This document shows, piece by piece, positions 33,561-41,176 of a DNA stretch of 64,000 bases (position 1 is the first letter of the stretch; each line of letters opens with the position of its first letter). Made by a program: the position numbers and the translations under genes. This stretch comes from RUG11462 sp045539315 (GTDB lineage: Bacteria > Bacillota > Clostridia > Oscillospirales > Acutalibacteraceae): the NCBI GenBank assembly GCA_045539315.1, contig JAZQFC010000041.1, forward strand, positions 4,189 to 68,188, written 5' to 3'. The notes under the pieces are model-generated. The model was not told the DNA's origin. It ran no database searches and was given only the letters and a program-made list of their open reading frames with translations.

Positions 33561-34571
33561 ATGAAAATTGCTTTTTATGATACTAAACCTTATGATAAAA
33601 TTTGGTTTGAAAAACTAATTGACGAATATGGTTATGAGGTTAAATTTTTTGAACATAAGTTAAACGAAGATACTGCTATACTATCTAAAGGGTTTGATGT
33701 TGTTTGTATTTTTGTTAATGATACTGCTAATAAGGCGGTTTTAGATATTCTTATTGAAAACGGTGTTAAACTTCTTGCGCTTCGCTGCGCAGGTTATAAC
33801 AACGTTGATATTAGCGCTACTCAAAACAAAATTAAAGTTGTGCGAGTTCCGGCTTACTCCCCTTCTGCAGTTGCAGAGTTTGCGGCGGCGCTACTTTTAA
33901 CCGTTAACAGAAAAACTCACAAGGCTTATATTAGAACTCGTGATACCAACTTTAATATAAACGGGCTTTTAGGCTTTGATTTGGCAGGTAAAACTGCAGG
34001 TATTATCGGCACAGGTAAAATTGGGCAGATGTTTATTGATATTTGCAAGGGCTTTAAAATGAATGTTATAGCCTACGACCCTTATCCTAACGAAAGCCTT
34101 GATATTCAATATGTATCGCTAGATGAACTTTTTGAAAAGTCTAATATTATTTCGCTTCATTGCCCGCTTACTAAAGAGAATTTTCATCTAATAAACGAAA
34201 AAACTATTGAAAAAATGCAGGATAATGTTTTAATCGTAAACACTTCACGAGGTGGGCTTATTGACACAACTGCTTTGATAGATGGTTTGAAATCTAAAAA
34301 AATTGGTGGCGCAGGGCTTGATGTTTACGAAGAAGAAGGCGATGTATTTTTCGAAGATAAGTCAAACGAGATAATTAACGATGATGAATTAATGCGCTTG
34401 CTTAGTTTTCCTAATGTGGTTATGGCTTCGCACCAAGGTTTTTTTACAAAAGAGGCTATGCAACAAATCGCTATGGTTACTATGGAAAACATTGCGAATT
34501 TTGATAACGGAAAAATCACAAACGAAGTTTGTTTTAGAAGTGGAAAAGTTGTAGAAGACTGTTGTAAATAG
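33561..34571 (+). CDS. ldhA: D-lactate dehydrogenase (2-hydroxyacid dehydrogenase family)
   Basis: 336 residues, usual for the family. Reduces pyruvate to D-lactate with NADH, regenerating NAD during fermentation. Seen: NAD loop GTGKIG at 150-155 with the following acidic residue, catalytic R230 (NTSRGG), acid E257 (GLDVYEEE) and H291 (SHQGFFT). The YxxE and SHQGFFTKEA blocks favour D-LDH over other 2-hydroxyacid dehydrogenases. It has its own promoter; no redox operator was identified. Confidence 0.88.
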   Translation: MKIAFYDTKPYDKIWFEKLIDEYGYEVKFFEHKLNEDTAILSKGFDVVCIFVNDTANKAVLDILIENGVKLLALRCAGYNNVDISATQNKIKVVRVPAYSPSAVAEFAAALLLTVNRKTHKAYIRTRDTNFNINGLLGFDLAGKTAGIIGTGKIGQMFIDICKGFKMNVIAYDPYPNESLDIQYVSLDELFEKSNIISLHCPLTKENFHLINEKTIEKMQDNVLIVNTSRGGLIDTTALIDGLKSKKIGGAGLDVYEEEGDVFFEDKSNEIINDDELMRLLSFPNVVMASHQGFFTKEAMQQIAMVTMENIANFDNGKITNEVCFRSGKVVEDCCK

Positions 34572-34628
34572 CAAGAATGTGTAATATAATTATTTATAGG
34601 AATTGCAAACATTTTTAAAGGTGACGCT

Positions 34629-35306
34629 ATGTTTAAATACGAAACTCATTTGCACACATACCCTGTTAGCCAATGCGCTAAATTTGGTGTGCGTGAAAAT
34701 TTAGAATTTTACAAAAGTTTAGGCTATGATGGTGTGTTTATCACTAATCATTTTATAGATGGAAATATTAATTCACTCGCAGGAGAATCTTATGAAGAGC
34801 GAATTAATTATTTCTTTTCAGATTATGAAGCCGCAGTAAAAATCGCCGATGAAATCGGCATTAAAGTTTTTTGTGGCGCTGAACTTTCTTACGGCGGCAC
34901 TGACTTTTTGGTTTATGGTCTTGATAAAAATTGGTATCTCTCGCACCCTGAAATTTTAACAATGAAAAAGAGCGAGGAATTGCCTTTTTTAATGGAAAAC
35001 GGCGCGCTAGTAATTCAGGCTCACCCATATCGCGAGGCTTTTTACATTGACCACATTCGTCTTTTCCCTCGTTGTATTCAGGGCGTTGAAATTATAAACG
35101 CAAACAGAACTGAAAATGAAAATAAAATGGCTAAAATTTATGCAGAAAATTATAATCTTTTAGAGTTTGCAGGGTCTGATAATCATATAGCGCAGGAGCA
35201 GAAAAAACTAGCCGGTGTGCAATTTGAAACACCTATTAAAGATGAATTAGATTTTGTTTCAAAAGTAAAAAATAATGAGCATAAAATCTTTACATTAACG
35301 CTTTAA
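34629..35306 (+). CDS. PHP-domain metal-dependent phosphoesterase
   Basis: 225 residues. PHP metal motifs: HLHT at 8-11, a TNHF block at about 39-42, E with GAELSYG near 84-90, QAHPYR near 137-142 and SDNH near 200. Stand-alone PHP proteins hydrolyse phosphate esters such as histidinol phosphate or nucleotides; substrate cannot be told here. ATG 9 bases after AAAGGTG, 57 bases after the D-LDH gene, so possibly cotranscribed. Confidence 0.8.
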   Translation: MFKYETHLHTYPVSQCAKFGVRENLEFYKSLGYDGVFITNHFIDGNINSLAGESYEERINYFFSDYEAAVKIADEIGIKVFCGAELSYGGTDFLVYGLDKNWYLSHPEILTMKKSEELPFLMENGALVIQAHPYREAFYIDHIRLFPRCIQGVEIINANRTENENKMAKIYAENYNLLEFAGSDNHIAQEQKKLAGVQFETPIKDELDFVSKVKNNEHKIFTLTL

Positions 35307-35329
35307 AAAGCGTAAAAATCAAGCAAAAT

Positions 35330-35377
35330 AGAGCAAGAATAAAGGGCTTTTGTCCTGTTATTCTTGCTCTTTTTTTG
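35330..35377 (+). terminator. Strong terminator closing the D-LDH/PHP unit
   Basis: AGAGCAAGAATAA (35330-35342) pairs perfectly with TTATTCTTGCTCT (35358-35370) and is followed by seven T. It insulates the capsid island from upstream transcription. Confidence 0.9.
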
Positions 35378-35549
35378 GTTACAAAAGATGTCCTTGAATG
35401 TCCGGTTGACTTTGTGTTACCGTAAATATAGCGAAGGGGCGACCAATACTAGTTACGGTTCAGCAACTCGCAAAATTACAACGGCAAAGTAGTGTTAACG
35501 CCGTTGGGTGGGATATGGGTAGGAACACAAAATTTTTGGAGGGATATTT
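35378..35549 (+). promoter_or_regulatory. Leader of the capsid island with two inverted repeats
   Basis: Non-coding stretch between the terminator and terS. It contains ACCGTAA/TTACGGT (35419-35425, 35453-35459) and CAACGGC/GCCGTTG (35479-35485, 35500-35506). A 17-bp sequence at 35388-35404 also occurs inverted in the prophage at 25712-25728. No consensus promoter: TTGACT at 35406 has only a poorly spaced TATAGC. This suggests activator-dependent expression. Confidence 0.4.
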
Positions 35550-35819
35550 TTGGCGAAAAAGAAAAATTCGCTGTCTTCCTCAATAAAAACAATATTATCC
35601 TTGAAACCCGATGAGGAATTTGAAGAAAGGCTTTTAAACAAGGGCGTGCCAAAAGCAGAAATTAATAATGGTACGGCTATTATGGACGCTCTTGTTGAAA
35701 AAGCCGCTAAAGGCGAAGTAAGTGCTATTAAAGAAGTGCTTGCAATTCTGGAAAAAGATGAAGACGACAAACGTTCAAACATTTCCAAACTTTATAAGGC
35801 GCTATCTGATGAAGATTGA
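35550..35819 (+). CDS. terS: Short terminase small subunit-like protein without visible HTH
   Basis: 89 residues; TTG start after TTTGGAGGG. C-terminal helix AAKGEVSAIKEVLAILEKDE matches the oligomerisation part of the prophage TerS (QGDVSAIKLFFELKGK). The N-terminal DNA-binding HTH of that protein is absent; the first 45 residues (SLKPDEEFEERLLNKGVPKA) show no HTH. Overlaps terL by 11 bases. Family knowledge: the gene-transfer-agent TerS of Rhodobacter lacks a specific DNA-binding domain, giving random packaging; the parallel is suggestive, but some phage TerS are also of this short type. Confidence 0.7.
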   Translation: MAKKKNSLSSSIKTILSLKPDEEFEERLLNKGVPKAEINNGTAIMDALVEKAAKGEVSAIKEVLAILEKDEDDKRSNISKLYKALSDED

Positions 35820-37125
35820 GAAGTTATCTGAAAAACAAAAACAAGTATTGCGATTTGCTCATAGCAAAAAATATCGGGGCTATAATGCTTTAATTTGCGA
35901 TGGCGCAGTTCGTAGTGGCAAAACCGCGGTTATGACACTCTCTTTTATTCATTGGGCAATGCGCTACTTTGATAAATCTTACTTTGCTATTTGTGGCAAG
36001 ACCATTACTAGCGCCGAGCGAAATATAGTTTCACTTATTAGCGATATGGTTGATGTTACTGCTTTTTTTGATGTTTCTTACAACAATTCAAAGCATATTT
36101 TAACCATTAAAGGCAACGACAAGGAAAACTATTTTTATGTGTTTGGTGGCAAAGACAAAGGCTCTGCCGCACTTATTCAAGGTCTTACTTTGAACGGCGT
36201 GTTTTTTGATGAGGTTGCACTTCAAGAAAAAAGTTTTGTTGAGCAGGCTATTGCGAGAACTTTATCTATAAAGGACGCAAAACTTTGGTTTAACTGCAAC
36301 CCTGAACACTCTGAACATTGGTTTTTTAAAGAATGGATTAAAGACGCTGACGGCAAAAACGAGAAAAAGTCACTCCACATTCACTTTTTGATGGAAGATA
36401 ATCCAACATTAAGCGAAGACCAAATAAAAAAAGCAGAAAGTCTGTATGACGGCATTTTTAAAAAGAGATTCGTTTTTGGCGAATGGGTTAAGTCTGAAGG
36501 GTTGGTTTACCCTATGTTTAATGAGAAAAACATTGTAAATCACACGGATTTTTCAGGCGAATACTACATTAGCATTGACTATGGTACTGCAAATCCATTT
36601 AGTATGGGGCTTTGGGTTGACACAGGCAAGTGTGCTGTAAGGCTAAAAGAATTTTATTATGAGTCTAGAAAAACACACAGGCAATTAACCGATGAAGAAT
36701 ACTATAATGAACTGCTACGATTTGCAGCAGGGTATGAAATCAAAGCGGTTATTGTTGACCCTTCTGCCGCATCTTTTATTCAAACTATCAAGCGCCATAA
36801 CTTTTTTAAAGTTAGAAGCGCTAACAACAGTTGTATGTATGGTATTAGTTTTGTTTGTGAACTTTTAAAAAGCGAAAAATTGTTGATACATAATTCTTGC
36901 AAAGATATTATAAGAGAATTTTCACTTTATAAATGGGACGAAACAAAACAGTATGATGCAGTCAAAAAAGAGTTTGACCACGCACTAGACGAAATGAGAT
37001 ATTTTTGTGCAAGTGTGTTGAACAACAAACCAAATTACAAAGTGAGAACTAATACTAAAAAACAGCCAAAAAATTATAATGGAAATTCATTTTCTGATTG
37101 GAGTGGTGATTTACGGTTAATTTAA
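35809..37125 (+). CDS. terL: Terminase large subunit of the capsid island
   Basis: 438 residues from ATG at 35809, overlapping the terS end; a longer in-frame start would lie deep inside terS. Canonical Walker A GAVRSGKT at 32-39, Walker B LNGVFFDEVA near 128-137, nuclease motif SIDYGTANPFSMGLW, a VDPSAASF strand and DHALDEMRYF. All motor and nuclease motifs are intact. Different in detail from the prophage terL (14160..15461) though of the same general class, so the islands diverged long ago. Confidence 0.92.
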   Translation: MKIEKLSEKQKQVLRFAHSKKYRGYNALICDGAVRSGKTAVMTLSFIHWAMRYFDKSYFAICGKTITSAERNIVSLISDMVDVTAFFDVSYNNSKHILTIKGNDKENYFYVFGGKDKGSAALIQGLTLNGVFFDEVALQEKSFVEQAIARTLSIKDAKLWFNCNPEHSEHWFFKEWIKDADGKNEKKSLHIHFLMEDNPTLSEDQIKKAESLYDGIFKKRFVFGEWVKSEGLVYPMFNEKNIVNHTDFSGEYYISIDYGTANPFSMGLWVDTGKCAVRLKEFYYESRKTHRQLTDEEYYNELLRFAAGYEIKAVIVDPSAASFIQTIKRHNFFKVRSANNSCMYGISFVCELLKSEKLLIHNSCKDIIREFSLYKWDETKQYDAVKKEFDHALDEMRYFCASVLNNKPNYKVRTNTKKQPKNYNGNSFSDWSGDLRLI

Positions 37126-37127
37126 TT

Positions 37128-37310
37128 TTGATTGTCATTATTTTATTACTATTATGCGTTTGTGCATTTAATTTCAAAAAGGAAAAGACGCTTGATTTTG
37201 AAAAGCCGATACAAAAACTTTCCAAAAAAGATAAAAAAGCACAACAAAAAGTGATAAAAGAAATTGAGAATTTTTTAAATTACAACGGTGAAATACAGGA
37301 CGATATTTAA
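37128..37310 (+). CDS. Tiny membrane protein between terL and scaffold
   Basis: 60 residues, TTG start with no strong ribosome site (GGAGTGGTGA lies about 20 bases upstream), probably coupled to terL. One hydrophobic helix (VIILLLLCVCAF), a lysine-rich middle and an ending ENFLNYNGEIQDDI, matching QNFFSYTGDSQKDE of 13960..14160. Conservation of such a small gene in the same slot of two diverged modules argues that it is needed for particle assembly. Confidence 0.65.
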   Translation: MIVIILLLLCVCAFNFKKEKTLDFEKPIQKLSKKDKKAQQKVIKEIENFLNYNGEIQDDI

Positions 37311-37330
37311 AATTTACAAGAAAGGAATTC

Positions 37331-37921
37331 TTGAATCAAGTGAAGACAACAGATGAAAAAAATATAAGAATTAATTTCGGTGGCAAAAGGCTTACACTTA
37401 CAAACGAAAAAGCAAAAAAGTTTATAAAATTAGGTCTTAAAGCCGAAAAATATGAATCTGTTTTAAAAGATTTAGAGTTTTTAGCAAAGCGTGAAAAATT
37501 GAGTTTAGACGAGTTTGTTAAGGCTATTAAATCTCAAAAAGATGAACTTTTATCTTCAAGTATTCTTGAAAAAGTAAATGGCGATGAGGAATTAGCGCAA
37601 AAACTTATTGATTATGAAAATTCTATTGCCGAAAGTGAACGAGTTGAAAAAAGTGATGAACTCGCTGAAGTTTTAGAGCATTTTAGTGAATATAAAAGTT
37701 ATGACGATATTCCTGACGAAGCGATTATTTTAAGCGAAACTAAAAACATTTCACTTTTTGATGCGATTTTGCGTTACTTATTTTTTCAAAGCAAATTGAT
37801 TGAAAAAGAACATCAAAACAGAGAAAAAAACAAACAAGGAGCAGTTGGCTCTTTAAAAACTAACGAAGCAGATTATGGGTTATCTTATATTTCTGCAATG
37901 ATGAAAGCAATAAACAAATAA
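37331..37921 (+). CDS. Scaffolding protein of the capsid island
   Basis: 196 residues, TTG start after AAGAAAGG. Helical and acidic, with LKAEKYESVLKDLEFLAKRE and ISLFDAILRYLFFQ blocks shared with the prophage scaffold 13042..13869, but without the long Thr/Glu head of that protein. Directly precedes the capsid gene. Intact. Confidence 0.72.
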   Translation: MNQVKTTDEKNIRINFGGKRLTLTNEKAKKFIKLGLKAEKYESVLKDLEFLAKREKLSLDEFVKAIKSQKDELLSSSILEKVNGDEELAQKLIDYENSIAESERVEKSDELAEVLEHFSEYKSYDDIPDEAIILSETKNISLFDAILRYLFFQSKLIEKEHQNREKNKQGAVGSLKTNEADYGLSYISAMMKAINK

Positions 37922-37947
37922 ATTTATTTTAAAGGAGATTAAAAATT

Positions 37948-39138
37948 ATGTCATTAAACAACGATGCGTTCGCTACTAAATTCACAGGCGAACTTGATAA
38001 AATTATTACAGATAAATCCAGCGTAGGATTTATGACCGATAACGCTTTACGCGCTAAATTTGTAGGCGCTAAAACAGTTAAAATTCCAAACATTTCTTTG
38101 CAAGGTCTTGGCGATTACGACAGAGAAAACGGCTTTATTAAAGGCACTGTTAACATTCACAACACTGCTTATGAAATGCAAATGGACAGAGCAAGAACTT
38201 TCACAATCGACCGCGAGGATATGGACGAAACAGGTATTGCCTCTCTTGCAGGCTCTGTTATGAGCGAGTTTGTTAAAACAAAGGTTGTTCCTGAAACTGA
38301 CGCTTATGTTATTTCAAAATTAACATCTTTTGCCGCAATCAGAAAACAAGTGGTTGAAAACATTGATGTTGAAGAACCATTAAAAGCATTTTATCAATTG
38401 CTTGATAATGTTCAAGAATCAGTTGGTTTAGATGAAGATATTGTTTGCTTGGTTGACCGCTATTTCTGGAACAAACTTCGTTCAAGCAAGGAAGTTGCAA
38501 AATTAATCGAAGTAAGCACATTCAAACAAGGCGAAATCAATTTTGAAGTTAGCAAAATTGATAATGTTTCTATCATTCCTGTTTCAAACTCAAGAATGAT
38601 GAGCGCATTCGACTTTTTACCTGAAGGTGCAGGCGGTTATAAAACATTGCCAGGTTCACAAGGTGTTTATATGCTTATGCTTCCAAAATCAGCGGCGTCT
38701 CTCGTTAAAAAGAGTGAAAAAGTTAGAATCTTCACACCTGAAGAAAACATCAACGCTGACGCTTATAAATTCGATTATAGAATTTATTATGATGTATTTG
38801 TTAAAAACGCTTATGCAGATTCAATTTGGGCTTCTTTAGCACCTATGGCAACATTCAGCGGAATTGAAGAAACATTAACTGTAGAACATAACGCTGATGC
38901 TCCGGGTGAGATTTCTGTTAATGTCTTTACAGACAACGAAAGTATTCCTTACTCTGTTAAATGGTACACTTGCAAAGATGAAACAGGAACAGACCCAATT
39001 AGAATTCCTGATGCTACACAAACTACTTGCTATGTTGACCCTTATCAAGAGCCTGGTACTTACTACTACTTTGCAAGAGTTACTATCGGTGGCGCTACTA
39101 CAGCGGATACAAATATTTGTACAGTTACTATTCAGTAA
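37948..39138 (+). CDS. Major capsid protein with C-terminal Ig-like domain
   Basis: 396 residues: residues 1-298 align with the 299-residue prophage capsid (shared KIPNISLQGLGDYDRENG, FTIDREDMDETG, DSIWASL), then about 98 extra residues, FSGIEETLTVEHNADAPG to TTADTNICTVTIQ. That tail has the strand pattern and the YYYFARVTI motif of bacterial Ig-like folds. Ig-like tails on phage capsids decorate the outer surface and can bind sugars. ATG after AAAGGAG. The codon frame is intact. The tail fold is inferred. Confidence 0.85.
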   Translation: MSLNNDAFATKFTGELDKIITDKSSVGFMTDNALRAKFVGAKTVKIPNISLQGLGDYDRENGFIKGTVNIHNTAYEMQMDRARTFTIDREDMDETGIASLAGSVMSEFVKTKVVPETDAYVISKLTSFAAIRKQVVENIDVEEPLKAFYQLLDNVQESVGLDEDIVCLVDRYFWNKLRSSKEVAKLIEVSTFKQGEINFEVSKIDNVSIIPVSNSRMMSAFDFLPEGAGGYKTLPGSQGVYMLMLPKSAASLVKKSEKVRIFTPEENINADAYKFDYRIYYDVFVKNAYADSIWASLAPMATFSGIEETLTVEHNADAPGEISVNVFTDNESIPYSVKWYTCKDETGTDPIRIPDATQTTCYVDPYQEPGTYYYFARVTIGGATTADTNICTVTIQ

Positions 39139-39147
39139 AAAACTAAT

Positions 39148-39190
39148 GGCTTTAAGGCAGTAGATTTTTCTACTGCCAAAAGCCTTAAAA
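39148..39190 (+). terminator. Terminator between capsid and portal genes of the island
   Basis: Long hairpin: GGCTTT...AAAGCC outer stem with inner GGCAGTAGA/TCTACTGCC, then TTAAAAAA. Same position as the terminator in the prophage (12070-12098), though with a different sequence. The T run is weak on the plus strand, so partial termination or RNA processing is likely. Confidence 0.6.
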
Positions 39191-39204
39191 AAGGGAGTGA
39201 AAAA

Positions 39205-40815
39205 TTGAAATATTATAAAGATGTTTGTAATGAGATTTTTTCGCAACACGAAAACGCCGAAGACTATAAATGTGGTATTGGCAAAAAAGGTCTTTACGAG
39301 CAGATAAAGCAAAATAAAAGGTTTTATAACGGCGACCAATGGTATGGCGCTAAATGTGGCTATGATAAACCACTATTAAGACATAATGTTATTAAAAGAA
39401 TTGCCGATTACAAAACTGCAGTTGTTGGCGCTGACCAACTTAAAGTTGATTTTACACCGGTTGGCGTTTCGGTGGTTAATGAAAAAGATGTTAAAGACAA
39501 TATTTACAAAGAAATTCTTTCAGGCAAAAAACAAAGTTTTTCAAAACTTAATAATGTGGAGATTTCTTTGGCTACTGACGCTATGCAACAGTATTTTAAT
39601 ATTTGTATCAAGCGATTAAATCTTGATGAAATCTGCAATCAGGCGCTTAAAAACGCATATATTGGCGGTAGTGGTATTGTTTATGCTTACTGGGACTGCA
39701 ACCTTAAAACAGGGCTTTTTGCAGATGATAATAAAAAAGTGCCGATTATGGGCGATGTTGTTGCAGAGGTAATTAACATTGAAAATGTTGATTTTTCTGA
39801 CCCGACTTCAGAAAATGTTCAAGACCAAGAATATATCATTGTTTCGAGCAGAAAAACTGTTGGCGAACTCATAAGAGAAGCAAAAGCAAATGGTGTGCCA
39901 AGAGAGCAAATTAGAAACATTGCACCGGACAATGAATATTGCGATGATGAGGCTTATTATACCGAAAAAGCCACTGTTTTAACCAAGTTTTATAAGGTTT
40001 ATGACAAAGATGAGTTTACTATAAAGGCTATAAGAGTTTGTAAAAATGCTATTATAAAGCCTGAATGGGATACAAGGCTCAAACTCTACCCCATTGCAAA
40101 ATTCAACTGGGAAAATGAATCGGCGGCATATGGCGAATCTGAAATCACAAATCTTATTCCAAACCAAATTGCTATTAACAGAATGCTTACCGCTACTGTT
40201 TGGTCTGTTATGATGATGGGTATGCCGATTATGATGGTAAATGGCGATGTTATTGATGAGCCTGTTACAAACAACCCTGGGCAAATTATTAGTTTTTGTG
40301 GTAATTCAGAGGAGTTTGACAAAGCTATTAAATACATTGAGCCACCACAGTTTTCAGGCAATATTGATGATATTACAAACAATATCATTGATAAAACGCT
40401 TAATCTTGCAGGTGCTACTGATGCGGCGCTTGGTACGATTAAAGCGCAAAATACTTCTGCTATCAACGCGGTAAAAGAGTCTGCAAGACTTCCGCTCGCA
40501 CTTGTGAAAAAACGCTATATCGCTTTTATTGAAGATGTGGCTAATATCTTTTTGGAATTTATGCTTAATATGTATGGCAAACGTCCAATTGCTCAAAAAA
40601 CAAGCGATGGCGATATCTGGTATTTTCCTTTTGACGCTAACAGATACAAAAATCTTAAATTTATTTGTGAGGCTACTGTTGAATCGAATACAAATGAAAA
40701 TATTAGAAAAATTGCAGATGAACTTGATGGTTTGAACAGCAAAGAAAAACAAATTCTTGTTGAAGAAATGCAAAAACAAAACGAACAGGAAGTTGGTGTT
40801 ATAAATGACGGCTGA
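39205..40815 (+). CDS. Portal protein of the capsid island
   Basis: 536 residues, TTG start after AAGGGAG. Shares with the prophage portal: KGLYEQIKQNKRFYNGDQWY, RHNVIKRIADYKTAV, MMGMPIMMVNGDVI and EPPQFSGN. Full-length core with a shorter C-terminus. Ends 11 bases inside the adaptor gene. Homology to a recognised portal makes the call firm. Confidence 0.88.
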   Translation: MKYYKDVCNEIFSQHENAEDYKCGIGKKGLYEQIKQNKRFYNGDQWYGAKCGYDKPLLRHNVIKRIADYKTAVVGADQLKVDFTPVGVSVVNEKDVKDNIYKEILSGKKQSFSKLNNVEISLATDAMQQYFNICIKRLNLDEICNQALKNAYIGGSGIVYAYWDCNLKTGLFADDNKKVPIMGDVVAEVINIENVDFSDPTSENVQDQEYIIVSSRKTVGELIREAKANGVPREQIRNIAPDNEYCDDEAYYTEKATVLTKFYKVYDKDEFTIKAIRVCKNAIIKPEWDTRLKLYPIAKFNWENESAAYGESEITNLIPNQIAINRMLTATVWSVMMMGMPIMMVNGDVIDEPVTNNPGQIISFCGNSEEFDKAIKYIEPPQFSGNIDDITNNIIDKTLNLAGATDAALGTIKAQNTSAINAVKESARLPLALVKKRYIAFIEDVANIFLEFMLNMYGKRPIAQKTSDGDIWYFPFDANRYKNLKFICEATVESNTNENIRKIADELDGLNSKEKQILVEEMQKQNEQEVGVINDG

Positions 40816-41176
40816 AAAACTATTTAAAGTTGCGCTTGAAATCGCAGGTTATTGCGCTGACGATATTTTTGAAACAACTGATATTAGCGAAAAACTTTTA
40901 AGCATTGTTAATACCGTTTACGCTGACATTCACTATCTTACAAAAACCACTGCGTTTACACCACTTGATGAGCCAAGCCAAGTGCTTGATTTAGATGAAA
41001 AAGCCATTAATGACTGTGCAGTTTATGGAGTTGCATATTTAATTCAAAACATTTTAGGCTCTGTTTATGACTATACTGTTTTTGAAAATATGTATAACTA
41101 CAAAAAGCAACAACTTAAAAAGAAATGCGAAATAAAACAGATAAAAGACACTTTTTTAAGAGGGAGTGACTTATAA
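40805..41176 (+). CDS. Head-tail adaptor protein of the capsid island
   Basis: 123 residues; ATG overlaps the portal end and its stop overlaps the next start. Shares the DCAVYGVA motif and overall helical layout with 9851..10204 of the prophage. Role from position and this pairing. Confidence 0.6.
   Translation: MTAEKLFKVALEIAGYCADDIFETTDISEKLLSIVNTVYADIHYLTKTTAFTPLDEPSQVLDLDEKAINDCAVYGVAYLIQNILGSVYDYTVFENMYNYKKQQLKKKCEIKQIKDTFLRGSDL

Noticed and set aside
35388..35492. 34-codon ORF (MSLNVR...) in the island leader
   Set aside because: No ribosome site, and it runs through both inverted repeats; its start is only the shared 17-mer, which in the prophage copy meets a stop after six codons.
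35722..35808. Longer start for the island terL
   Set aside because: It would overlap terS by almost 100 bases; the ATG at 35809 overlaps the terS stop in the usual coupled way.
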